From Paludibacter sp. (GTDB lineage: Bacteria > Bacteroidota > Bacteroidia > Bacteroidales > Paludibacteraceae), in NCBI GenBank assembly GCA_028692715.1, contig JAQUWU010000044.1:1-39508 (forward strand): a stretch of DNA of 39,508 nucleotides, in the 5' to 3' direction. Positions 17,233-25,301 of this stretch are shown one piece after another. The translations under genes were made by a program, and so were the position numbers. The notes under the pieces are model-generated. The model was not told the DNA's origin. It did no database searches and worked only from the letters and a program-made list of their open reading frames with translations. Each line of letters begins with the position of its first letter. Position 1 is the stretch's first letter.

Positions 17233-20163
17233 TTAGAATAAAGTCAATTGATTATCGTCTTTATTCTTTTTTGAACCTCCAGCAGTATTGTGAGGTAAAA
17301 CTGAATCGTTCTCAGTATTTTTCAATGGTTTTTCCTTTGATTTTTCAGGAACTTTCGGCTCCGATTTTACTGGTTCTTTGTTTTCAACTTCTTTTTTTGG
17401 CTGATCTTTTTGAATGACTTTTTCTATTTTATTAACAACTTCTTTTTCTGTAACTATAACTTCTTTTGAAACTATTTTTTCTTTCGAAGCTAAGACTGTT
17501 TTGTCAGTAGTTTCTTCGTCAGGATGCTCACTTTCATCGTCTTCTTCTCCAGAGTCTTCAGTAGGTTCTTCCTCCTTTTTTTTGAATTTGATTGGTTCCA
17601 GTTCATTGATGGTTTCTACTTCGAAAGTGGTCAGGCGCTTACCTTTTGCTTTATAGCTCTTTGTTCCTATAAACTCTTCTGCATCAACTATAAGGGCTTC
17701 ACGATATGCATCATTTCCTCCCATTACCACTTCGAAACGTGGATAATCCACATCAGTCATCAGCAATAAACGTGATTCATGATTATCGCCCAAAAAGTTT
17801 AACGGTTTTGTCGATGGCTCTAACTGGAAGCGTTTCAGATAATAAAATTGCTGTTCTGCATCCCAAAGTGCTACAGACCAAACTTTATTAGAATCAAATT
17901 TTTCAATAACCAGAATATCTTTGTCAAAATGATTGTTCAAATCGAAATTATTGGTATAGAAATTCCCTTTACTGGAAACAACTAATATTAAATCATCGCT
18001 TTGGAATTCACCTAAAAATTCGCCTCGATTATCATAATTTAGACGCAATACATCGTGATCGAACCAAACCTTACGGCCACCCAGAGTTGATCCACCTTTT
18101 TGTTTCAGTGTTATTTTCTGAATATCATTCTTATTCAGGATATTTCCCATGGATTGACGACCTTTAATAGCTATATCGCTAAAGTCTTTCTCGAAATTCA
18201 ATTTGAAAAGTCGTGGTTTCGGTTTAAGTGTAACACGAATCACTTCAGCTTCACCATTGGGGTTGGCGGTGAAATACACTACTTTTGATGCAGCAGCACC
18301 CTGAGTGATATCATATTCTTTGTCACGGGTAATACTGTTTACAGCAAAGCGTTTGATGTAATACGATCCGTTTTTACCATCACGATAAACACAATTATAA
18401 ACAGTCCGTTTGTCATTCTTTTTAAAGACATCCAAATGAAGTATGTTTTTGCCGACAAAAATTTTATCGGCGACTTTCACTACTTTGTATTTTCCATCCT
18501 TGAAGAAAATAATAATGTCGTCAATATCCGAACAGTTGCAAACGAATTCGTCTTTTTTGAGCGATGTTCCAATAAAACCTTCTTCGTAATTCACGTACAA
18601 TTTCTCGTTGGCTTCTACTACTTTGGCGGCAACAATTGTTTCGAAGTTACGAATCTCTGTTTTTCGTGTAAAATCCTTCCCGTACTTTGATTTCAACCCT
18701 TCGTACCACGAAATAGTGTATGCTACCAAATGCGCCAGATAATGATCAATTTCATCAATTTTCTTTTGAATGGCTAATAAAGTATCATTTGCTTTATCTG
18801 TATCAAATTTGGTGATACGCATCATTTTTATTTCGAGCAATTTCAAAAAATCCTCGCGCGTAATTTCACGAATAAAATCTTTTTTAAAGGGCTCTAACCT
18901 ATTATCGATATGAGCAATTACAGCATCTTGTGAGGTGCTATCTTCAAAACCTTTATCTTTATAAATGCGGTTTTCAATAAATAATTTTTCGAGCGAAGTA
19001 AAGAACAATTGTTCCAGCAATTCTGCTTTCTGAATCTCCAGTTCTGTTTTCAGTAAATCCTTTGTATGTTCACAACTCACTCGAAGCATTTCTGAAATAC
19101 CCATAAAGCGGGGTTTGTTGTCATGAATCACGCAGCAATTTGGCGAAATACTCAATTCGCAGTCAGTAAAGGCATAAAGTGCATCTATCGTTTTGTCGGA
19201 AGAAGAGCCGGGAAGTAAATGAACCAATATTTCAACCTCTGCCGAAGTATTGTCATCAACTTTACGAATTTTTATTTTTCCTTTATCGCTGGCGCGAATG
19301 ATGGACTCAATCAGTTTGGAAGTATTCGTTCCGAAAGGAATTTCGGTGATAGCCAGGGTTTTATTGTCAATTTTACCGATTTTTGCACGAATTTTCACCG
19401 CTCCACCACGTTCCCCATCGTTGTAACGACTAACATCAATAGATCCTCCCGTTTGAAAGTCAGGATACAATTCAAATTCTTCACCCCGAAGATGCGCTAT
19501 ACATGCATCAAGTAATTCATTGAAATTATGTGGTAATATCTTTGAATTTAAACCTACAGCGATACCTTCAACTCCTTGCGCCAAAAGTAATGGAAATTTT
19601 ACAGGCAAAGTTACCGGTTCTTTGTTTCGACCATCGTAGGACGAGCACCATTGTGTTGTTTTTGGATTGAATACGGTTTCGAGAGCAAATTTTGAAAGTC
19701 GGGCTTCAATATAACGCGGAGCAGCAGCACCATCGCCGGTAAGAATATTTCCCCAGTTTCCCTGACAATCAATTAACAAATCTTTTTGTCCGAGTTGAAC
19801 CAGTGCATCTCCGATAGAAGCGTCGCCATGAGGATGAAATTGCATCGTATGACCTACGATATTGGCCACTTTATTGTAGCGACCATCGTCCAACCGTTTC
19901 ATTGAGTGAAGAATACGACGTTGAACGGGTTTCAAACCATCGTAAATATCTGGTACAGCACGTTCAAGGATAACATACGAGGCATAATCCAGAAACCAGT
20001 TTTGGTACATTCCGGATAAATGATGTTTTACTGCATCGGTGCTTATTTTAGGAACTTTGTAATTAGAATGCACAGCAGAGGAAGCATCGTTTACGATTTC
20101 TTCGGCTGTGCCTGCGTTTTCGTTTTCTTCGTTTTCAGCTTCAATAATTTCGTCTGTGCTCAT
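17233..20163 (-). CDS. parC: DNA topoisomerase IV subunit A (ParC)
   Basis: This 976-residue protein has the breakage-reunion domain at about 38-500. It shows PDIYDGLKPVQRRILHSM, the quinolone-region HPHGDASIGDAL (110-121) and the catalytic dyad R150-Y151 in AAPRYIEARLS. A coiled-coil and gate follow at about 430-500, then a C-terminal beta-propeller-like domain (about 540-855). ParC with ParE decatenates chromosomes; parE is not in the window. The residue equivalent to E. coli GyrA Ser83 is Ala115. An acidic N-terminal extension (about 30 residues) and a low-complexity Lys/Glu tail (about 861-976) are unusual in length. The tail ends exactly in QLTLF, which matches the beta sliding-clamp binding pentapeptide. 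It is divergent from glyQS. GyrA is the main alternative, but the context motifs look ParC-like for Bacteroidota. Confidence 0.9.
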   Translation of the reverse strand: MSTDEIIEAENEENENAGTAEEIVNDASSAVHSNYKVPKISTDAVKHHLSGMYQNWFLDYASYVILERAVPDIYDGLKPVQRRILHSMKRLDDGRYNKVANIVGHTMQFHPHGDASIGDALVQLGQKDLLIDCQGNWGNILTGDGAAAPRYIEARLSKFALETVFNPKTTQWCSSYDGRNKEPVTLPVKFPLLLAQGVEGIAVGLNSKILPHNFNELLDACIAHLRGEEFELYPDFQTGGSIDVSRYNDGERGGAVKIRAKIGKIDNKTLAITEIPFGTNTSKLIESIIRASDKGKIKIRKVDDNTSAEVEILVHLLPGSSSDKTIDALYAFTDCELSISPNCCVIHDNKPRFMGISEMLRVSCEHTKDLLKTELEIQKAELLEQLFFTSLEKLFIENRIYKDKGFEDSTSQDAVIAHIDNRLEPFKKDFIREITREDFLKLLEIKMMRITKFDTDKANDTLLAIQKKIDEIDHYLAHLVAYTISWYEGLKSKYGKDFTRKTEIRNFETIVAAKVVEANEKLYVNYEEGFIGTSLKKDEFVCNCSDIDDIIIFFKDGKYKVVKVADKIFVGKNILHLDVFKKNDKRTVYNCVYRDGKNGSYYIKRFAVNSITRDKEYDITQGAAASKVVYFTANPNGEAEVIRVTLKPKPRLFKLNFEKDFSDIAIKGRQSMGNILNKNDIQKITLKQKGGSTLGGRKVWFDHDVLRLNYDNRGEFLGEFQSDDLILVVSSKGNFYTNNFDLNNHFDKDILVIEKFDSNKVWSVALWDAEQQFYYLKRFQLEPSTKPLNFLGDNHESRLLLMTDVDYPRFEVVMGGNDAYREALIVDAEEFIGTKSYKAKGKRLTTFEVETINELEPIKFKKKEEEPTEDSGEEDDESEHPDEETTDKTVLASKEKIVSKEVIVTEKEVVNKIEKVIQKDQPKKEVENKEPVKSEPKVPEKSKEKPLKNTENDSVLPHNTAGGSKKNKDDNQLTLF

Positions 20164-20299
20164 GTATAGTTAGAAGATATTAGTTATTCGTTACAAGAAT
20201 TTGGTATTTAGTTCTCAAAAAAGGCAAAATCTGTTTCCTAAAACTGCCTGTTTCAATAGTATTTTTCCAATTCAATCCACAAAAATACAAAAAAAATAG

Positions 20300-20307
20300 T
20301 AACTTTG
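20300..20307 (+). promoter_or_regulatory. Candidate -7 element for glyQS
   Basis: TAACTTTG fits TAnnTTTG and lies 103 bp before the glyQS ATG, giving a leader of about 100 nt. The -33 element is not clear. I see no T-box. Confidence 0.6.
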
Positions 20308-20356
20308 TACCTCGTTTTAAACTCGATTTTTTCGAAATCTCAATATAATATTTCTT

Positions 20357-20410
20357 GTTACTAGAAACTCATAACTAGTAACTCGTAACATGTAACTAGC
20401 AACTAAATAT
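20357..20410 (+). repeat. Degenerate 14-nt tandem repeat in the glyQS leader
   Basis: Successive units such as TTACTAGAAACTCA, TAACTAGTAACTCG and TAACATGTAACTAG run up to the start codon. A related TAGTTATTCGTTAC on the opposite strand lies at about 20181-20194 before parC. The role is unknown; it may be only a simple repeat. Confidence 0.6.
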
Positions 20411-21958
20411 ATGGCTTCACAAGAAGATGTTTTTAAAAAACTGATTGCTCATTGCAAGGAATACGGTTTTGTATTTCCTTCGAGCGAAATTTACGACGGT
20501 CTTGCTGCCGTTTACGATTACGGACAAAATGGTGTAGAATTGAAAAACAATATTAAAAAATATTGGTGGGACAGCATGGTATTACTCCACGAAAATGTTG
20601 TTGGTATTGATGCTGCTATTTTTATGCACCCAACAACTTGGAAAGCTTCGGGACATGTGGATGCTTTTAATGATCCGTTAATTGACAACAAAGACAGTAA
20701 AAAACGTTATCGTGCCGATGTATTGATTGAAGATCTTTTGGCAAAATACGATGATAAAATGAACAAAGAAGTGGAAAAAGCCGCAAAACGTTTTGGCGAT
20801 AGCTTTGACGAAGCCGTTTTCCGCTCTACAAACGAACGTGTGAAAGAAAATCAGGCTAAACGGGATGAGATTTATGCTCGTTTTGTTAAGGCTCTGAACG
20901 ATACTAATCTTGCTGAGCTTAAAGCCATTATAGAAGATTACGAAGTGGTTTGTCCAATAAGCGGAACCCGCAACTGGACTGATGTTCGTCAGTTTAATTT
21001 AATGTTTTCTACCGAAATAGGTTCAACCGCCGAAGGGGCAATGAAAATTTATCTACGTCCTGAAACTGCTCAGGGGATTTTCGTAAACTTCCTGAATGTT
21101 CAAAAAACAGGACGTATGAAAATTCCATTCGGCATAGCTCAAATTGGGAAAGCTTTCCGTAACGAAATTGTTGCCCGCCAGTTTATTTTCCGTATGCGCG
21201 AATTCGAACAAATGGAAATGCAATTCTTTGTTCGTCCGGGTGAAGAAATGAAATGGTTTGAGCACTGGAAAGAATTCCGTTTAAAATGGCACAAAGCACT
21301 AGGTTTGGGTGATCAGAAATATCGTTTTCACGATCATGATAAGCTAGCACATTATGCTAATGCAGCTACCGATATTGAGTTCGAAATGCCTTTCGGATTC
21401 AAAGAAGTAGAAGGAATTCATTCACGTACTGATTTTGACTTAAGCAGTCATGAAAAATTCTCCGGGAAAAATATTAAGTATTTCGATCCGGAGATTAATC
21501 AATCGTATGTACCTTATGTAATTGAAACGTCTATTGGTGTCGATCGTACTTTCTTGTCAATTATGGCAGCATCTTACAAAGAGGAAACCCTTGAAAACGG
21601 GGAAACACGTGTTGTGCTGAGTTTGCCTCCTGTTTTGGCTCCTGTAAAAGCATGTATTATGCCATTAGTGAAAAAAGATGGTCTACCTGAAAAAGCACGT
21701 GAAATTATGAACGATTTGAAGTTCGATTTCAAATGTGGCTACGATGAAAAAGACTCTATCGGAAAACGTTACCGTCGTCAGGATGCAATTGGAACACCAT
21801 TTTGTATTACGGTGGATCATCAAACAGTAGAAGATAATTGCGTAACAATTCGTCATCGCGATACGATGTTGCAGGAACGTGTTGCTATCTCCGATTTAAG
21901 TAAAATCATAGGCGATGCCGTAAATATGAAAAACTTGTTTAAGAAAATTATAGGATAA
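20411..21958 (+). CDS. glyQS: Glycyl-tRNA synthetase, single-chain dimeric type
   Basis: This 515-residue class II synthetase charges tRNA-Gly with glycine. It belongs to the archaeal/eukaryotic-like alpha2 type, not the alpha2beta2 type with separate GlyQ and GlyS. Visible motifs are the N-terminal FPSSEIYDGLAAVYDYGQNGVELKNN, HPTTWKASGHVDAFNDP (about 73-89), motif 2 with FRNEI and RQFIFRMREFEQMEMQFF (about 250-280), and motif 3 with ETSIGVDRTFLSIMAA. The C-terminal anticodon-binding domain is at about 400-500 (PPVLAPVKACIMPL, RHRDTMLQERV). It is a lone gene with its own promoter and terminator, transcribed away from parC. Confidence 0.96.
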   Translation: MASQEDVFKKLIAHCKEYGFVFPSSEIYDGLAAVYDYGQNGVELKNNIKKYWWDSMVLLHENVVGIDAAIFMHPTTWKASGHVDAFNDPLIDNKDSKKRYRADVLIEDLLAKYDDKMNKEVEKAAKRFGDSFDEAVFRSTNERVKENQAKRDEIYARFVKALNDTNLAELKAIIEDYEVVCPISGTRNWTDVRQFNLMFSTEIGSTAEGAMKIYLRPETAQGIFVNFLNVQKTGRMKIPFGIAQIGKAFRNEIVARQFIFRMREFEQMEMQFFVRPGEEMKWFEHWKEFRLKWHKALGLGDQKYRFHDHDKLAHYANAATDIEFEMPFGFKEVEGIHSRTDFDLSSHEKFSGKNIKYFDPEINQSYVPYVIETSIGVDRTFLSIMAASYKEETLENGETRVVLSLPPVLAPVKACIMPLVKKDGLPEKAREIMNDLKFDFKCGYDEKDSIGKRYRRQDAIGTPFCITVDHQTVEDNCVTIRHRDTMLQERVAISDLSKIIGDAVNMKNLFKKIIG

Positions 21959-21979
21959 TTATATCACAATAAATTATTG

Positions 21980-22019
21980 AAGGCTGTTTGGATTTTATGT
22001 CCCGACAGCCTTTTTTTTT
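21980..22019 (+). terminator. Terminator of glyQS
   Basis: AAGGCTGT (21980-21987) pairs with ACAGCC plus the first Ts (22005-22012), followed by a T-run to 22019. It lies 21 bp after the stop. Confidence 0.85.
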
Positions 22020-22226
22020 AACTTCAAAGCGTCGTTAAACCTCAAAGCGTCTTTAGACCTTTGAGTGTTTAAATGCTTTAGAGTTTTGAACCTTTAAAAT
22101 CACCTTCTTTCCAATAAATCATTTGTTAAACTGGTTTTGAGAAGCTATATTTTTCGAGATAATATTGTTCTGAAAATCTATACATTTTCTTGTTGTAATA
22201 GTTAAAAATATTTATCTTTAAATATT
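22020..22226. other. Intergenic spacer with short CAAAGCGTC repeats
   Basis: TCAAAGCGTC occurs twice (about 22023 and 22039), each followed by (G/T)TTA(A/G)ACC; TTTGAG and TTTAGAG words follow. No ORF is seen. It separates glyQS from the regulatory repeats of the large non-coding region. Confidence 0.4.
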
Positions 22227-22312
22227 AGTTATGAACAAGATAGTGTTTTGTTATCAGGAAATTAAGTAGTTAGCCTGTTCATAACTGCTGTTTATAAGTT
22301 GTTTATAACAAC
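22227..22312. promoter_or_regulatory. Cluster of inverted and direct repeats upstream of the ncRNA promoter
   Basis: AGTTATGAACA (22227-22237) is repeated as its perfect reverse complement at 22276-22286. Immediately after, GTTTATAA occurs twice (22290-22297 and 22301-22308), and the second copy forms part of the palindrome GTTGTT-TAT-AACAAC (22298-22312). The cluster ends 13 bp before the -33 element, as expected for operators or an activator site. Which protein would bind is unknown. Confidence 0.45.
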
Positions 22313-22324
22313 GAATGAAAAAGC

Positions 22325-22356
22325 TTGCATATTGCATATTCATTGTATTATATTTG
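22325..22356 (+). promoter_or_regulatory. Bacteroidota promoter for the candidate large ncRNA
   Basis: TTG (22325-22327), a 21-nt spacer and TATATTTG (22349-22356), a perfect TAnnTTTG, precede the gene-free structured region. Transcription would start at about 22358-22363. Confidence 0.65.
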
Positions 22357-24068
22357 CAACATGAGTTTCGACTCAAGACATAAAAAACTATGTTGAACGA
22401 TCTTTGAAATACTGATACACCAAAGAAATCAATAGTTAAATATTGAAACAAGATGCAGGGCAACTGATATTTTGAGCGAAGAACGTACTGACTATGAAAA
22501 CATAGTTATCTCCAATATTGTGTGCGCAAGCGTGCAATGAGCTGTATAACACCGTTACGTAGTTTTAAGGTTTCTTGCCAGTTTGAAAAGTACCACGGCG
22601 TCTGACTCTATAAATGAAATTGTGCATTTGAGAAAATGCATCCAGTCTCTTGTAGACTGGAAAACCGGGTAGTCGGGGAAATAGGGAGTGTGATAAAAGC
22701 GATTCGTCACTTTGATGCATTTCCGATTGCAAAGAAAAAAACAGTCATGTTTTAGAAATTGCAATTTAAAAAACTCAGACGATGCAGAACAAAAAAATAA
22801 AAAGTCAAAGAGTTCAATGTTTAGGTATGAAACGAATCTCGTTAATACGGGATAAGTTCCGGGTGAAATGATAAAAGATTATTTTACGCTAGAGACCAAC
22901 ACTTTAGAAAGTATTCAATAAAATGAAGACAATTTGAAATGAACGTTTCTGGCAACGAAATGAACAATTGCATTCACTTGAAAATGAGTTTATAACTGAA
23001 CGAAATTTTGTTGGTCTCGTACCCACAGAGTAAATCGGTCAGGAGTAAAAACAATCTGTAGAAGTGCAGACTTAGTAGCGATACAAAGGAAACACAATAG
23101 ATAAAAACAGAAAATATCAAACCCAGAAGATGACTGAAGTTGAAACCGAACACAGGAAGAACCTCCTTGATAACTGCCCTTAAAAAGTGGAAGGATAGGA
23201 AAAGCAACCAAGGTGAAGCGGAACAATGCATAGCTAACAAAGGCGACTAGAAATAGACGCACAAGTAAAACTGTAGAAGTTGTCAAATGAAAAAACTTTC
23301 GGGCGAAGGTTGGACGAAATGAAGGAAACTGAAAAGGAACTGACATTCACTATCTTCATCACTAAGAATACTAAATGCAGAAATAAAGAAGTTCAATTTT
23401 GAAACCGCCTGTTTCAGGCAAAACTCACGAATTGAGCTGAACCGTTTCAAAGCATTAGCATTGCAAATGGTAGTACTAAAATCAACCTTGTGTTGTTTTG
23501 AAAGAATACAATTTGTCAATTAGTAAAAAACCATGAAGGTTGGCACGAGAAGATAAAGTATTTATCCGTAGATAATTTTATTACAAAAATTATAAAACTA
23601 GATATACAGCATTTTATTACTAATGACTGTTGATTTTGAGTTCTTATTTTCGTTGTGGATTAAATATAGAATCCTTTTAGGAAGAAGCGTTGAAACACAC
23701 ACGGAGCTATATTGAAAGATGGATATTTCGATGAGAAATCATTTGAAACAGAAATTCGACACAAACCGTATATCAAAACAATGATTTTAAACAAATTAAA
23801 TCGTTTTAAATGATGTCGGGGGCTGGTAAAGTGAAAACGAAAAAACAGACAGATATGGTTGTAAAAACACGATCCGAAATGAGCATTTCGACAGGTTGAT
23901 AAAACAATCTCGGAACAACTACGTTAGGAAAGTTTGACGACAATTAAGCCGACAAAAGCCAGCATAATAAACATATCCAAATCAGACTCAGTGAGGTAAC
24001 ATCAGTATTAGAAAAAGATAGTAACATATATTTATGTTTAGAGAGGGCGTCCGTAAGGATGCCCTCTC
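22357..24068 (+). ncRNA. Candidate large structured non-coding RNA, about 1.7 kb
   Basis: No frame holds a credible protein; the short minus-strand ORFs are Phe/Leu/Ser-rich shadows of an A-rich, T-poor plus strand. Perfect stems seen by eye include CAACAT/ATGTTG (22357-22362 with 22390-22395) enclosing a GAGT-UUCG-ACTC hairpin; TCTTTG/CAAAGA (22401, 22421); ACTATG/CATAGT (22491, 22501). A 9-bp stem with GCAA loop (22517-22538), a 7-bp stem with GAGA loop (22623-22640) and a 7-bp stem (22642-22660) follow. Long-range pairs are 22892-22900 with 23010-23018 (9 bp) and 23398-23405 with 23444-23451 (8 bp, around a GCCTG/CAGGC hairpin). Further hairpins are at 23294-23311, 23552-23566 and 23875-23890. 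A 12-bp stem with GTAA loop ends it at 24041-24068. I do not recognise it as RNase P, tmRNA, SRP, 6S, OLE, GOLLD or ROOL. A promoter precedes it. Exact ends are estimates, and it might be two transcripts. Confidence 0.6.
24041..24068. terminator. Strong GTAA-capped hairpin ending the ncRNA region
   Basis: A 12-bp stem from GAGAGGGCGTCC (24041-24052) to GGATGCCCTCTC (24057-24068) has one G-U pair and loop GTAA. No T-run follows on either strand, so it is a transcript-end or stabilising hairpin rather than a textbook terminator. It also lies 30 bp after the stop of the minus-strand PagL-like gene, so it may serve both. Confidence 0.6.
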
Positions 24069-24098
24069 GCTATTTAAAGCAATTTGTAAGGGTTGTTT

Positions 24099-25301
24099 TT
24101 ATTTCTCGGTTATCCTATAACCAACCCGCCATTCGATAAAATCGGATACATGAAAAGCATAATCACGCAAAGTCATTCCAATAAAAATATCATTGTCAAA
24201 ATAATATTTCAGCCCAATTCTTTGATGAAATGCAGGTGATTGATTCAGGGTTTTCTTTCGGTAAAGATATACTGCAGGTTGCAATATAAGTGATAGCCTA
24301 TTTACAACCAATTCATAAGAAGGGAAGATGCTAATCTGTATTTTATCAGCTAAAGGACCTACAACAGGATCAAAATCATTGGTATTAGTTGCTATTTTTG
24401 CAGCTTCTTCAGCATTCACTGTGCTGTTGTAAACAAAATTAATTCCCAATCCAAATTTCGATTTGCGGCTAACCTGACGATTGAAACAGGTGGTGAAACC
24501 AAAGACCGGATACAACAACCCTTCGTATTGTTCAATAATGTCTGAGCTAACCGAATCGACAAAAACAAGATTTTTTGCACCGACAAAAGCAGAAAATTCC
24601 AATTCGTTACGAGGATCAAATTTTGGTAATGTTTGTTTTATAAATTCGGGTTTTTCGTATAAGTTGTACCGTAAACTTACTTTTGGTGCAATGCTATTAA
24701 TTCCGGAATTTGGGATTTTCAATGCTCCGTTCGAAAAGTGAGTCAGACTAAAACCTGTGACTAAATCAATGTTTTTTGTCAGTTCAAAGTCGAGATTTAA
24801 TCCGGCATCGATAAAAAATGATTGTCCGGCTCCAATTGCATTGTTATATTGATTTGTTATAGGATTAAATGATTTCCAGTTGGCTGTAGCGCCGAAACTG
24901 AGTTCGTAATTAAAGGCTCCTTTATCCCAACGAACAAAGGGAGCATTCAGAAATCCAAATAACGCAATGGGTGTTCCAATTTCCTGTGGATTATGAAAAT
25001 CTGCCACATAAGTGCCAAATCCCCATTCAGGATAATTGTAGATTTGTTCCCATAGTTTTTCACCATTGGTTTGCTTCGATATTTTCAGATGAAAATCCTG
25101 ATATTCATCCAGCTTTGTTGCCTGAGCATTTCTACCTCTCAGAAAATCGTTAGTGGAAAAAACATAACCATTCTGATATCCCACTATAATATTTTTGTTT
25201 TCCCAGAAGTTTTTTTTCGAAATTGTATCTGATTCAGTCTGTGCAGTTAATGTAATTGACAATAAAAGACTAAATGTGAATATTAGTTTAAGTTGATTCA
25301 T
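24099..25301 (-). CDS. PagL-like acyloxyacyl hydrolase / lipid A deacylase-type outer-membrane protein
   Basis: This 400-residue protein has a signal peptide (about 1-20, LTAQ). The segment FSLTHFSNGALKIPNSGINS matches the PagL family signature H-x-S-N followed by N-x-G; in PagL the His and Ser of this motif are catalytic. Flanking sequence is beta-strand-like with alternating aromatics, consistent with an outer-membrane barrel. The protein is longer than PagL itself (about 150-170 residues), as are many Bacteroidota members. Its ATG overlaps the RND permease stop (ATGA at 25298-25301), implying translational coupling. Likely activity is removal of a 3-O-linked acyl chain from lipid A, but activity is inferred from the motif only. 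Confidence 0.72.
   Translation of the reverse strand: MNQLKLIFTFSLLLSITLTAQTESDTISKKNFWENKNIIVGYQNGYVFSTNDFLRGRNAQATKLDEYQDFHLKISKQTNGEKLWEQIYNYPEWGFGTYVADFHNPQEIGTPIALFGFLNAPFVRWDKGAFNYELSFGATANWKSFNPITNQYNNAIGAGQSFFIDAGLNLDFELTKNIDLVTGFSLTHFSNGALKIPNSGINSIAPKVSLRYNLYEKPEFIKQTLPKFDPRNELEFSAFVGAKNLVFVDSVSSDIIEQYEGLLYPVFGFTTCFNRQVSRKSKFGLGINFVYNSTVNAEEAAKIATNTNDFDPVVGPLADKIQISIFPSYELVVNRLSLILQPAVYLYRKKTLNQSPAFHQRIGLKYYFDNDIFIGMTLRDYAFHVSDFIEWRVGYRITEK

Noticed and set aside
20308-20410. T-box riboswitch in the glyQS leader
   Set aside because: No T-box sequence or specifier hairpin is seen. The leader holds only short tandem repeats.
22974-23519. Three overlapping minus-strand open frames of 78-118 codons in the gene-free region
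   Set aside because: Their translations are rich in Phe, Leu, Ser and Val, as expected from the complement of A-rich sequence. They overlap each other in different frames, show no family motif and cut across the RNA stems.
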